64,000 nucleotides of DNA from JAWKMZ01 sp041391965 (lineage in GTDB: Bacteria > Bacteroidota > Bacteroidia > Flavobacteriales > Flavobacteriaceae), in NCBI GenBank assembly GCA_041391965.1, contig JAWKMZ010000005.1, positions 124,001-188,000 on the forward strand, read 5' to 3'. The notes under the pieces were generated by a model, which was given only the letters and a program-made list of their open reading frames with translations, did no database searches and was not told the DNA's origin. Below, piece by piece: positions 35,602 to 44,234 of the stretch. Position numbers and translations under genes: made by a program. How positions within the stretch are numbered: the first letter of the stretch is position 1; every line of letters begins with the position of its first letter.

Positions 35602-37020
35602 TCAATAACCAGGATTTTGTACGACGGCCGTATTGCCAATCCTTACCTGTGCAGGAATTGGCAAAATGAATTGATTTTCAGAAACGATGGTTGCTTTGAC
35701 GGTTGAAGCATCAAGATTGCCCAAGCGGTCATATCTTACCACATCAAACCAAGGTTCCCCGTTTTCAAAAAACAATTCCAATAGCTTCTCTTGTCTAATG
35801 TCTTCCAGTAAAGTCGGCACATCACTAAAGGATTTTGGGTCAACAGATACACGTAAGCGTAAAGCATTTAGTCTTTCCAAAGCCAAAAGTGCATCACCAT
35901 CAGGACGTCTTGTCTCGGCTTCTGCAAAGACCAAATAAATTTCTGCAAGTCTTAAATGATAAAGTGTATTTCCTTGTGAATTTGAAGTATTACCAAAAGG
36001 GTATTTGCCTTGTCCATTTTGCCCTTGTGTAGCATCTGAATATGCAAAACTAAACCGTGGGTCAAAATTGGTTCCCGTACCGGACAAATCACCATCCGAA
36101 TCACTTCCTACTTGGGCATCAGCTGTACTTTCAAGATTTTGGCTGTAGGAAGTCCTGATGATTAAATCCATCGAACTTCCGTTTTCTTGCCCAGAACCTG
36201 AAAATGGTGCAAAAATAACTTCTGATGAGTTGAAACTGTTAAGGAAAATATCCGAATAGTTTCCTTCCAAAGCATAGCCTTCTGTATTGTTGATCACCTC
36301 ATCTGCCAAGGTCGCTGCTGTACTATAGTTGCCCATATACAATTCTACTTTCGACAAGAGTGCTTTGGCAGCAAGACTTCCTGAATAAAAATGTTCTACA
36401 AACACAGGACCGTTTTCGGCAGCAAACTGCAAATCGGATTGTATGAGATTATACACTTCCTGTACTGAATTTCTCGGTGCGGCAACCAATTCTGTTGAAA
36501 ACTCGGTTCGCAACACTACGCCATATGTAGAGTTCAAATCGTAGAATTGACCAAAATAACGCAATAGATTAAAGTAGGCGAAAGCTCTTTGAAATTTGGC
36601 TTCCGATAACATCTCTAATTTTCGTTCGTCTGAAATACCTACGGCATCACCAGCTTCCAATCCTTGAATTAAAAAATTACACGAATTGATAATTTTGTAA
36701 TGCGCATTATAAAGATTGGCCAACACTTGATTGTTCACTGGAACTTCATTGGTATTATAGCCCTGACCTCCGTTTAGCTGTCCAGTAATAATACCTTCAT
36801 TGCCATAGGCCGCCAGATACAATGGAAACGAGTTCAAGTCAAACTCTCTGCCTAAATCATAGATACCATTTAATACTTGCTGTGCCGAAGCTTCGTCTCT
36901 AATGGTATTTTCTTGAGTTAATTGGTTGATGGGTTTGATGTCATCTATACTGCACGCTGTTGTTAATAAGAGTAGTGCAAGACACATCACATTTTTTATC
37001 ATTTTTATATATGTTTTCAT
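35602..37020 (-). CDS. SusD/RagB-family nutrient-binding lipoprotein
   Basis: A 472-residue surface lipoprotein that caps the SusC barrel and binds the ligand. The lipoprotein signal MCLALLLLTTACSID gives Cys about 23. A SusD_3-like N-terminal half (TPR-like helices, about 35-230; EMLSEAKFQRAFAYFNLLRYFGQ) is followed by a SusD/RagB C-terminal domain (about 280-472; LYHLRLAEIYLVFAEAETRR, QEKLLELFFENGEPWFDVVR). The length is short compared with many glycan-type SusD proteins (about 520-600), which is compatible with a peptide or small-molecule ligand. It lies 103 bp after susC. Confidence 0.93.
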   Translation of the reverse strand: MKTYIKMIKNVMCLALLLLTTACSIDDIKPINQLTQENTIRDEASAQQVLNGIYDLGREFDLNSFPLYLAAYGNEGIITGQLNGGQGYNTNEVPVNNQVLANLYNAHYKIINSCNFLIQGLEAGDAVGISDERKLEMLSEAKFQRAFAYFNLLRYFGQFYDLNSTYGVVLRTEFSTELVAAPRNSVQEVYNLIQSDLQFAAENGPVFVEHFYSGSLAAKALLSKVELYMGNYSTAATLADEVINNTEGYALEGNYSDIFLNSFNSSEVIFAPFSGSGQENGSSMDLIIRTSYSQNLESTADAQVGSDSDGDLSGTGTNFDPRFSFAYSDATQGQNGQGKYPFGNTSNSQGNTLYHLRLAEIYLVFAEAETRRPDGDALLALERLNALRLRVSVDPKSFSDVPTLLEDIRQEKLLELFFENGEPWFDVVRYDRLGNLDASTVKATIVSENQFILPIPAQVRIGNTAVVQNPGY

Positions 37021-37123
37021 CTTTTTATATGTTTTTACGTATCATTTATAGGATGAAGAATGCCCTTGATTCTTTTTGCGTTAGCCACGTTTTGCCAAGC
37101 TGTTCTCCATCATCTGATTCATC

Positions 37124-40100
37124 TTAAAATTGTACCTGCACACCTATTGAGAACGATTTTGCCAGTGGATACGGGTCTTCGTTGTCCACTTGGTCCACAA
37201 TTCCTCCACGTTCTGAAAATGTTTCGGGGTCCATCCCTGGCCATTTGGTCCAGGTCCATAAATTTGTTCCGGTCAATACCAAAGAGGCATTGGAAACGCC
37301 AATTTTTTTCATAAGATTTTGGTCAAAGGTGTATCTTAATTGTAGGCTTTTTAATCTTAAATAGGAACTATCATAAAGATATCGGTCAGACATCCTACTA
37401 GATGCCGAAGGGTCAAAATAAAGTGCACGTGCATATTTGGCATCCGGATTTTCTGGCGTCCAAGTGTTCAGGGCATATTCGCTGTATTTGTTTTCGCCTA
37501 AAATGTTCAAGGCTCCAAATGGAATATTGCTCCATGTACGTTCGCCTCCTACAGAATATTGCATCAATGCAGACAGACTGAAATTTTTGTAGGTAAACGT
37601 ATTTGAGATACCTCCATAAAAATTAGGTTCGATATCGCCAATGATGGTTCGATCGTCGGCTGTTATCTCGCCATCTCCGTTGAGATCCTCGTACATATAA
37701 TCGCCGACACCTGTTGAAAATTGGTCGTAAAATCCATTAGGGGACGCTGCGTTCAAGGCATCGACCTCCTCTTGAGATTGAAAGATTTTAACCACCTTGT
37801 AGCCTTTAATGGTTCCTACAGGCTCACCTTCAATAAAGTAATCCAACTGGAATGGATTGATGTTTGCACCATTCAACTTATCCAATTTATTTCTATTGAG
37901 TGACCAATTGACGTTGGTCGTCCATGTAAAATCCTCCGTTTTTATGATGTCACCACCAATACTCAATTCCACTCCTCTATTGGACACGTCAATGAAGTTT
38001 GCAAAATAGCTATTAGGCCCAAGCTCTAAAGGGACTGGTGTGCTTACCAAGGCACCTGTAGTTTTTCGGCTATAGACATCGATACCACCTCTTAAGCGGG
38101 AATTGAACAGTGCAAAATCGAGTCCGAGATTGATTTCGTCGGTTTCTTCCCAACCAATATCCGTATTTGGAAAATTATTACTTGGGACTACTGCGGAATT
38201 CCCATTATAAATATTATCGGAGGCCGTTTTGAAAAATTGCAGATAGGCAAAATTTGACACGTTGGTGGATCCAACTCGGCCTAAACTCGCTCTCAATCGC
38301 AATGTATTGACTTTTTCACTATCGGCAAGGAAGCTCTCGTTAGCGATATTCCAGCTTGCTGAAAGTGACGGAAAGTAAGCTCGTTGGTTTTCCGGCCCAA
38401 ATTTAGAAGACCTATCGGTTCTAAAGTTGAAGGTTGCATTGTATCGATTTTTGAAATTGTAAGTGACACGTGAGAACAATGAATTAAGACCTGTCTCCGC
38501 TCTATCGCTTGAATAACTTCCCACTGATTCTGCAGAAGACCCATTGATTAGGACATCATCATCAGGAAAACCTGTATAGAATTGACTATCGGTATCAAAA
38601 TTGGTTCTGTCCCAGGCAGCTCCCACCAAAAATCCAAGTTTGTGACTATTGAAAGTCAAATCATAATTAGCTGTCAAATTCGTAGTGACATTAGAAACCA
38701 AACTATTGGATTCGCTCAAGAAAGATTCATTTGGAAATACCACAAAATCCGTTTGTGTGATTTTTGGGATAAAAGAACTGTTATCGGTGTAGAACACTGC
38801 TGCGTTGACATCCGCTTTCAATTTCAAATCTTTTACGGGTTCCACTTCTACATACGTGTTACCTATAAAATTATAATTTTTATTGTTGGTTTTGTTTTGC
38901 AGTCGCATTAAAGGATTTGGCTCCAAGGTTGGAAAACCATAAGAAAAATCCGTTTGTCCCAACAACATTCCATTTTCATCATACACAGGTAAATCCGGTC
39001 TAGCCCTTGCGATGGAACTGTTTACAGTGTATTGCCCAAACAAATCATCCTCTCCCGAATTGGATTCGACATGGCTGACATTGACGGTGCCTCCGATTTT
39101 AATTTTAGTGCTCAAATCGCTGTCCAAAGAAAGGCCAAGAGTGTATTGCTTAAGTCCGTCTTTTACCGTCAATCCCTCTTGGTCGATAAAACCCAATCGC
39201 AGGGAATAATTACTTTTTTCACTTCCGCCATTCAAGCTGACATCTGCCTGTTTTGTGACTGCCATATCCCGAAACACAACATCGTTCCAATCGGTGTCGG
39301 CATTGCCGAAATACTCGTCCCTCAACCCCGAATAATTAACTTCAAACGTATTAAAATCGATATCAACCATACCAATATTGTCCAAATCAAAAGCAAAAAA
39401 AGGATCCACTTGACCAGCATTCATTGCATTGACCGTGTTGGTAATCAACATATCATAAAATTGACGATATTGTGAAGCGTTCAAAACATCGACGGTATTG
39501 ATGGGCTTTGCCAATGAAGTGGTATAGGAAAGGTTGACCGTCGGTTTTTGATTCCGTTTCCCTTTTTTGGTTTGGATGATGATAACACCATTGGCACCAC
39601 GTGACCCATAAATAGAGGTTGCTGCGGCATCTTTTAAAACATCAAAACTCTCAATATCATTAGGGTTAATAGTCAATAATGGATTTGCACCCTGCAATGC
39701 ATCCACATTAAAAGGCACACCGTCAATAACAAACAAAGGCTGATTCAGTCCTCCAAAACCAGATAAAGGTGAGGTAATGCCTCTAATATTCAAACGGACT
39801 GGAGAGCCTGGACGACCAGAAGGTTGCGAGACCTGAAGCCCCTTGACCAAACCACCCAGTGAACGGTCCAAACCTACAGTTCCTGTAGCCGATTGAACAA
39901 TTTGTTTGGTATCCACCGAAGACACGGCACCTGTGATTTCTTCACGGTTTTGCTCACCATAACCAATGAGGACGATTTCGTCCAATTGGCTAAAATCTTC
40001 TTTCATTATGAGGTCAATAACGCGCTGTTCGTTTACTGTTATACGTTCTGTTTTATAACCCAAGGAGGAGAATACCAAAGTTGTTTCATTGGCATTCAGC

Positions 40101-40618
40101 TGGATGGTGTATTGCCCGTTAAAATTAGTCACGACACCTCTTTGTGTCCCTTCCACGATAACGGTTACTCCCACCAGCGGCATCCCTTTTTCGTCGGTCA
40201 CGGTTCCTTGGATTTCACGTTCTTGAAACGTTTGTTTGGATGCATTAAAAGAATTCTTTTTAATGATAAACGTGTTATTGGAGGTGAATTCAAAATCAAA
40301 GTTGCCGCCCAAAAGACTTTTTTGTAAAAGCTGGTTGGCTTTCATAGTTCCTTTTTGTAAAGACACTTTTGGATAGTTGTTAAAAATTCCTTCCTGATAG
40401 ATAAATTTGTAGTCGGTTTGAGACATAATCAAATCAAAAACCTCATCAACGGTAATGGTTTTATCCACATCTATAGTAACTTCTGCATTTTGAGACAGAA
40501 TAGGTAAAGGTGAAAAACCGAAAGTGGTTAAACAGCATAATAGCACAAATACTCTCATAATATTGAGTAATAGTTTTTTCCTGTAAGAGAAAAAAACGGT
40601 CATTAAGTTAATTTCCAT
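37124..40618 (-). CDS. SusC/RagA-family TonB-linked outer-membrane transporter with STN domain
   Basis: A 1164-residue TonB-dependent transporter. After an N-terminal signal (about 15-42) come an STN domain (about 48-118; EVTIDVDKTITVDEVFDLIM), a CarboxypepD_reg-like domain (about 133-205; IQGTVTDEKGMPLVGVTVIVEG), a TonB plug carrying the SusC signature IESFDVLKDAAATSIYGSRGANGVI (about 325-350), and a beta-barrel to the terminal FSIGVQVQF. The STN domain is what FecA-type receptors use to signal to a FecR anti-sigma factor, and fecR lies directly upstream. Transport with self-induction by ligand is therefore the likely mode. No glycoside hydrolase or sulfatase is near, so a glycan substrate is not indicated. 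Confidence 0.95.
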   Translation of the reverse strand: MEINLMTVFFSYRKKLLLNIMRVFVLLCCLTTFGFSPLPILSQNAEVTIDVDKTITVDEVFDLIMSQTDYKFIYQEGIFNNYPKVSLQKGTMKANQLLQKSLLGGNFDFEFTSNNTFIIKKNSFNASKQTFQEREIQGTVTDEKGMPLVGVTVIVEGTQRGVVTNFNGQYTIQLNANETTLVFSSLGYKTERITVNEQRVIDLIMKEDFSQLDEIVLIGYGEQNREEITGAVSSVDTKQIVQSATGTVGLDRSLGGLVKGLQVSQPSGRPGSPVRLNIRGITSPLSGFGGLNQPLFVIDGVPFNVDALQGANPLLTINPNDIESFDVLKDAAATSIYGSRGANGVIIIQTKKGKRNQKPTVNLSYTTSLAKPINTVDVLNASQYRQFYDMLITNTVNAMNAGQVDPFFAFDLDNIGMVDIDFNTFEVNYSGLRDEYFGNADTDWNDVVFRDMAVTKQADVSLNGGSEKSNYSLRLGFIDQEGLTVKDGLKQYTLGLSLDSDLSTKIKIGGTVNVSHVESNSGEDDLFGQYTVNSSIARARPDLPVYDENGMLLGQTDFSYGFPTLEPNPLMRLQNKTNNKNYNFIGNTYVEVEPVKDLKLKADVNAAVFYTDNSSFIPKITQTDFVVFPNESFLSESNSLVSNVTTNLTANYDLTFNSHKLGFLVGAAWDRTNFDTDSQFYTGFPDDDVLINGSSAESVGSYSSDRAETGLNSLFSRVTYNFKNRYNATFNFRTDRSSKFGPENQRAYFPSLSASWNIANESFLADSEKVNTLRLRASLGRVGSTNVSNFAYLQFFKTASDNIYNGNSAVVPSNNFPNTDIGWEETDEINLGLDFALFNSRLRGGIDVYSRKTTGALVSTPVPLELGPNSYFANFIDVSNRGVELSIGGDIIKTEDFTWTTNVNWSLNRNKLDKLNGANINPFQLDYFIEGEPVGTIKGYKVVKIFQSQEEVDALNAASPNGFYDQFSTGVGDYMYEDLNGDGEITADDRTIIGDIEPNFYGGISNTFTYKNFSLSALMQYSVGGERTWSNIPFGALNILGENKYSEYALNTWTPENPDAKYARALYFDPSASSRMSDRYLYDSSYLRLKSLQLRYTFDQNLMKKIGVSNASLVLTGTNLWTWTKWPGMDPETFSERGGIVDQVDNEDPYPLAKSFSIGVQVQF

Positions 40619-40720
40619 AAATTAGCATAGTTATTATCGATTAAACATTTAATTGATTAGTAATGATTTTATGGGAATGAAGAATTAAGCTTTTCGACGG
40701 TCTAATCTTTATTCCCTTTT

Positions 40721-41890
40721 TTATTTAATTGTAATTACATTATTTTTTATCTCATAGCTATTAATAACACTTGACGCTTTAATGGCTGTCAAAATTTCTT
40801 CAATGGATTGGTCTTTGCCCAAAACGCCTTTGAATGTCACAGACTCCAAGGCTTTGTTTTCAAAAACCACTTCAACGTCATACCACCTAGAAATCACTTT
40901 CATCAATTCTTTAAGTGTTTTTTGTTTAAAAATAAATATGCCATCTTTCCAAGAGATTTCAGCATACACCTCTACTGCCTTTATTTCTATTGAGTTGTTA
41001 TCTTTTGCAACAACAGCTTGCTGATTTGGTTGAAGAACTTTTTTATGACCTTGCGTAGCCAGTGTAATTTTTCCTTCAACCAGTGTAGTATAGGTCATTG
41101 ACTCGTCTTCATAGGCTTTTACATTGAATTCTGTTCCAAGCACCTCAATGGTCTGTTCGCTGGAATGGACATAAAAACGGCTGCCTCCATGTTTAGAACT
41201 TGGTGACACTTCAAAATAAGCCTCGCCATAGACTAATTCAACACTGCGAGGCTTTCCATCAACAAAGTTTACAGGGTATTTTAATTTGGATTCTGAATTT
41301 AACCAAACTTTACTGCCATCGGACAATTGCACAAAAAATTGCCCACCGCGAGGTATGGTTAGATAATTGAATGCCACTTCATTTGATTGCTCTGCCGTAG
41401 GGTTGTAAATGATCTGCTCTCCATTACTATCAGCAGCATCCGTAGAAAAAGCCGCACCTTTCTCCAAACGAACCGTTGAACCGTCTTCTAAAGTCAAAGT
41501 GGCTTTGTCGGAGCCGATTTGTATGTTATTCACAATTGTAGGTTCAATTGTTTGTTTGTCTAACAAACTATCTTTAAAGATATAAATTGACACTAAAAAA
41601 CCGATAATGATAGCGGCCGCAGCATACGGTATCATTTTAAGATAAGGACGCATCCTAAAGACTTTTTTGTCATTTTCTAACTTATACAGAACTTTCTTTT
41701 TAGCTGCTGCTACATCAAAAGTTCTATACGAATGTTCCACGGCAAAATTCAATTTGACATAATCGTTGAAAACGACCTCATTGCCAGGTTGAGAAATCCA
41801 TTGCTCCAAAACCTCCAATTCAGATATATTGGCTTGATTGGTAATATATTTTATGATTATTGTTTCTATATTTCGGTCAATCATTTTCAT
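40721..41890 (-). CDS. FecR-family anti-sigma factor
   Basis: A 389-residue inner-membrane regulator. A cytoplasmic N-terminal part (about 1-80; IIKYITNQANISELEVLEQWI) that holds the sigma factor is followed by one membrane span (about 84-106; MIPYAAAAIIIGFLVSIYIF). A periplasmic FecR domain (about 130-290; YLTIPRGGQFFVQLSDGSKVWLN, VELVYGEAYFEV) and a C-terminal DUF4974-type/STN-like domain (about 315-389; MKVISRWYDVEVVFENKAL) come next. It relays the SusC STN signal. It is divergent from the sigma gene with a 108-bp shared control region, and precedes susC by 102 bp. Confidence 0.93.
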   Translation of the reverse strand: MKMIDRNIETIIIKYITNQANISELEVLEQWISQPGNEVVFNDYVKLNFAVEHSYRTFDVAAAKKKVLYKLENDKKVFRMRPYLKMIPYAAAAIIIGFLVSIYIFKDSLLDKQTIEPTIVNNIQIGSDKATLTLEDGSTVRLEKGAAFSTDAADSNGEQIIYNPTAEQSNEVAFNYLTIPRGGQFFVQLSDGSKVWLNSESKLKYPVNFVDGKPRSVELVYGEAYFEVSPSSKHGGSRFYVHSSEQTIEVLGTEFNVKAYEDESMTYTTLVEGKITLATQGHKKVLQPNQQAVVAKDNNSIEIKAVEVYAEISWKDGIFIFKQKTLKELMKVISRWYDVEVVFENKALESVTFKGVLGKDQSIEEILTAIKASSVINSYEIKNNVITIK

Positions 41891-41998
41891 CGTTGATTTT
41901 TTATAATACGTTTGAAATTATCGATACCCTAACTTTATTATAACTTTTTTTATAATTTGCATAAAATTTTGAAAGCCTTTTGAATTATTGGCATATTC

Positions 41999-42583
41999 AT
42001 GAAAGAATTTAAGGATATTGTTTATTTGGTCAATGCGTTGAAAAAAGGAGATGCCAACGCTTATGGATTTCTTATGGACACCTATTATCAGAAACTATGT
42101 GTCTATGCTACGTCACTTACCCATGACCCTAATGCAGCCGAAGATATCGTTCAAAATGTATTTGTCAAAATATGGAAGAAAAGGGAAAAGCTAAAAACGG
42201 AATTTTCAATTCAAAGTTTTCTTTACAAATCCGTGTATAATGAATTCATTGATCATTACAGAAAACAAAAGATGGTATTTCCGTTAGAGAAAAAATATAT
42301 AGACGCATTGATGTCAGTAGTTGAAGAAGAAGATGCAACCTCACTTGATTGCCTTATTAACATCGTTAAAAAGGAAATTCAAAACCTTCCCCCAAAGTGC
42401 AAAGAAACTTTTTTGTTAAGTAAAGAGGAAGGTCTTACCAATATCGAAATTGCAGAATACAAAAAAATCTCTCTTAAAACAGTCGAAGCACATATCACTA
42501 AAGCGTTCTCCATTTTAAAAGACAAAATCGGCGATAAGGCTGAAGGTATTTTATTCTTATTATTTGGTTTAAAAACGGAATGA
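41999..42583 (+). CDS. ECF sigma-70 factor, FecI-like (Bacteroidota family)
   Basis: A 194-residue extracytoplasmic-function sigma factor. Sigma region 2 is at about 20-85 (YYQKLCVYATSLTHDPNAAEDIVQNVFVKIW) and region 4 at about 130-185 (LPPKCKETFLLSKEEGLTNIEIAEYKKISLKTVEAHITKAF). It pairs with the divergent FecR and should transcribe fecR-susC-susD-tlpA when the ligand binds SusC. A terminator follows at 42578. ATG 41999 is used; no alternative start lies nearby. Confidence 0.93.
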   Translation: MKEFKDIVYLVNALKKGDANAYGFLMDTYYQKLCVYATSLTHDPNAAEDIVQNVFVKIWKKREKLKTEFSIQSFLYKSVYNEFIDHYRKQKMVFPLEKKYIDALMSVVEEEDATSLDCLINIVKKEIQNLPPKCKETFLLSKEEGLTNIEIAEYKKISLKTVEAHITKAFSILKDKIGDKAEGILFLLFGLKTE

Positions 42584-42612
42584 GACCCTAATGGACTCAT
42601 TCAATTTTTTTT
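42578..42612 (+). terminator. Terminator of the ECF sigma gene
   Basis: A 7-bp stem GAATGAG / CTCATTC (42578-42584 with 42596-42602) followed by AA and eight T. It overlaps the sigma stop codon and reaches to the integrase stop. Confidence 0.8.
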
Positions 42613-42613
42613 A

Positions 42614-43873
42614 TTAGTTACATTCTTTTCTAATCTCATTCTGACTTTTTTTGGAATTGAGATGATTTCTTAATTGTTCCATATCGTCACTAACTTTTCT
42701 CTCAATAACTCTTGCATAAATTTGAGTGGTGGAGATTTTGCTATGACCTAGCAATTTTGAAACCGTTTCGATAGGAACACCATTGGAAAGAGTTACAGTT
42801 GTTGCAAAGGTATGGCGAGCCATATGGAATGTTAGATTTTTTTTTATACCTACATAGTACATAACTTCTTTTAAATACTGGTTTAATTTTTCATTCGTGA
42901 TAACTGGAAGTAAAGAGCCAGTGACTTGGGTCATTGGATGATTTTTATACTTTTCGATAAGCTCCTCTGCTTTCTCCAACAATGGAACTTTCACAGGTGA
43001 GTTCGTCTTTTGGCGTTTTGTAATTATCCAATCATTACCGTCGATTCCTTTGAGGATGTTATGTTCGGTTAAGTTCATAATATCCACATAACTAATACCT
43101 GTATAGCAACTAAAGACAAATAAATCTCTTACCCGGTCCAGTCGTTCTGTTGGAAATTCGAAATTCTCCAAATTGGAAAGTTCATTATCAGAAAGAAACT
43201 CACGTTCTCTTTTCTCAAAGGCTGGCTTCCATCTAACAAAAGGATCCTTTGAAATCCATTCCATGTGATATGCCAAGGTTACCATTTTGCGAAGTCGTTG
43301 TATGTGTTTCATAATTGTATTTTGACTCAAAGATTTGGGATGACCGGACGGCCAATATGATGAAAGATAAGATTCAAAATCACATAGAAATTTATAATCC
43401 AATTCCTTTAAATAGATGTCGGGCGTTTTTTTGATTTGCTTCAAAAACTTGTTGAGGTAACTTTCCGTTACACCAAAATTCCGGATAGAGCCTTTAGCAT
43501 GCGTATGCCTAATTTTTTGAGAATGGTATTCAATCAGATTAACAAGCGTTTTGGATTGTTCACCCTCTCCATTATAATTTGCTTTGATTAAGTCTGCGGT
43601 AATTAAAACTTGCTGAAATTTTAAATCTTGATAGATTTGAAATAATTGTGTGTATACCTGGTCAAGATACTGATTGATTTGTTTTGCATTAGCTGAATGA
43701 CCTTTGACACGTTTTTTGGCCACATCCCATTGGTCAACATTGACTTTACGCTTAAGACTTATGTTGACTCTCTTTTGATTGACCGTTACCCTGGCATAAA
43801 TTTCCGCTTCGTAATTTATAGCACGTGAAGCATTAATCCAAAATAGGATTGAGAATGTGTTTGATGTTTTCAT
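42614..43873 (-). CDS. IntDOT-like tyrosine recombinase (integrase)
   Basis: A 419-residue site-specific recombinase. Arm-binding domain about 10-105 (AEIYARVTVNQKRVNISLKRKV), SAM-like core-binding domain about 110-215, catalytic domain about 225-395. Catalytic residues visible are Lys about 289, His 350 and Arg 353 in HMARHTF, His 377 in LLGHSKIST, and nucleophile Tyr 386 in QIYARV. The position of the first catalytic Arg (TGLR in most relatives) reads TGIS here, Ser 261. This is the substitution known from IntDOT of the Bacteroides element CTnDOT. The gene lies 202 bp from tRNA-Arg and is the probable integrase of the island. Confidence 0.94.
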   Translation of the reverse strand: MKTSNTFSILFWINASRAINYEAEIYARVTVNQKRVNISLKRKVNVDQWDVAKKRVKGHSANAKQINQYLDQVYTQLFQIYQDLKFQQVLITADLIKANYNGEGEQSKTLVNLIEYHSQKIRHTHAKGSIRNFGVTESYLNKFLKQIKKTPDIYLKELDYKFLCDFESYLSSYWPSGHPKSLSQNTIMKHIQRLRKMVTLAYHMEWISKDPFVRWKPAFEKREREFLSDNELSNLENFEFPTERLDRVRDLFVFSCYTGISYVDIMNLTEHNILKGIDGNDWIITKRQKTNSPVKVPLLEKAEELIEKYKNHPMTQVTGSLLPVITNEKLNQYLKEVMYYVGIKKNLTFHMARHTFATTVTLSNGVPIETVSKLLGHSKISTTQIYARVIERKVSDDMEQLRNHLNSKKSQNEIRKECN

Positions 43874-43935
43874 AGTTGTACGTCTTTAAGATTAAACTTG
43901 AGAGACGAAAGTCAAATCAACTATGGTTTTGTTTT

Positions 43936-43991
43936 ATGGTGCGCGGTCAACAGTGTTGACCGCACAGCAACCATATAATATCATATTATAT
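43936..43991. other. Two adjacent palindromes between integrase and tRNA-Arg (candidate att/operator)
   Basis: A GC-rich perfect 9-bp dyad, GCGGTCAAC-AGT-GTTGACCGC (43943-43963), enclosed by ATGGT / ACCAT, is followed by a perfect AT dyad, ATATAATAT-C-ATATTATAT (43973-43991). They lie in the integrase upstream region. They could be integrase or excisionase binding sites or the integrase operator. Confidence 0.5.
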
Positions 43992-44018
43992 CAAATTTTA
44001 TGTGCTTTCAAAAACGAC

Positions 44019-44052
44019 AAAACCTTGCAAATCATAGATTTTACAAGGTTTT
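44019..44052 (-). terminator. Terminator of tRNA-Arg
   Basis: A 9-bp outer stem AAAACCTTG / CAAGGTTTT (44019-44027 with 44044-44052) plus inner AAAT/ATTT pairing, 23 bp beyond the tRNA 3' end, with T-rich sequence beyond on the minus strand. Because tRNA and terminator are intact, the island end must lie to the left of this stem. Confidence 0.75.
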
Positions 44053-44075
44053 ATAACTGTTTGGTGTTTATTTTG

Positions 44076-44149
44076 TGACCTCGACAGGATTCAAACCTGT
44101 AACCTTCTGAGCCGTAATCAGATGCGCTATTCAGTTGCGCCACGAGGCC
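44076..44149 (-). tRNA. tRNA-Arg (anticodon ACG)
   Basis: A 74-nt cloverleaf: acceptor GGCCTCG with CGAGGTC and discriminator A; D arm GGCGCAACTGAATAGCGC; anticodon stem TCTGA/TCAGA around loop TTACGGC (anticodon ACG); T arm ACAGG-TTTGAAT-CCTGT. CCA is not encoded. The inosine-modified ACG reads CGU/CGC/CGA. Confidence 0.95.
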
Positions 44150-44163
44150 TTTTAAAGTGGGTG

Positions 44164-44171
44164 CAAATATA
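44164..44171 (-). promoter_or_regulatory. -7 promoter element TATATTTG for tRNA-Arg
   Basis: The minus strand reads TATATTTG, an exact TAnnTTTG, ending 15 nt before the tRNA 5' end. A longer Crp frame starting at 44157 is rejected because it would begin inside this promoter. Confidence 0.6.
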
Positions 44172-44222
44172 ATACTTTTATTAAAATACTACCAAACAAT
44201 TTATTTCAAAATTGTAAATGTT

Positions 44223-44230
44223 TATTTTTG
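44223..44230 (+). promoter_or_regulatory. -7 promoter element TATTTTTG for the Crp/Fnr regulator
   Basis: An exact TAnnTTTG, 4 nt before the ATG at 44235. The predicted start coincides with the A of the ATG, so a leaderless transcript is likely. Confidence 0.5.
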
Positions 44231-44234
44231 GGCT

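Larger units (their letters stand above)
31237..44018. mobile_element. Putative integrated genomic island (integrase to truncated aminotransferase)
   Basis: The block between htpG and the tRNA-Arg terminator carries a tyrosine recombinase at its right end, regulated SusC/SusD uptake genes, and at its left end a gene broken at a dyad flanked by direct repeats. Base composition shifts: 29 of 60 bases at 37141-37200 (susC) are G or C, against 20 of 60 at 29941-30000 (htpG). Exact ends are not certain. A shared 9-mer, TTGTTTTAT, at 31291 and 43929 is a weak candidate att core. No conjugation or phage genes are present, so the island would be non-autonomous or decayed. Confidence 0.6.

Noticed and set aside
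44076..44149. tRNA-Arg 3' end as the integration site of the island
   Set aside because: The tRNA and its terminator hairpin are intact, and no copy of the tRNA 3' end was found near 31.2 kb.
44157..44234. Upstream start for the Crp/Fnr regulator
   Set aside because: It begins inside the tRNA-Arg promoter and adds 26 residues without family similarity. A -7 box is placed directly before ATG 44235.
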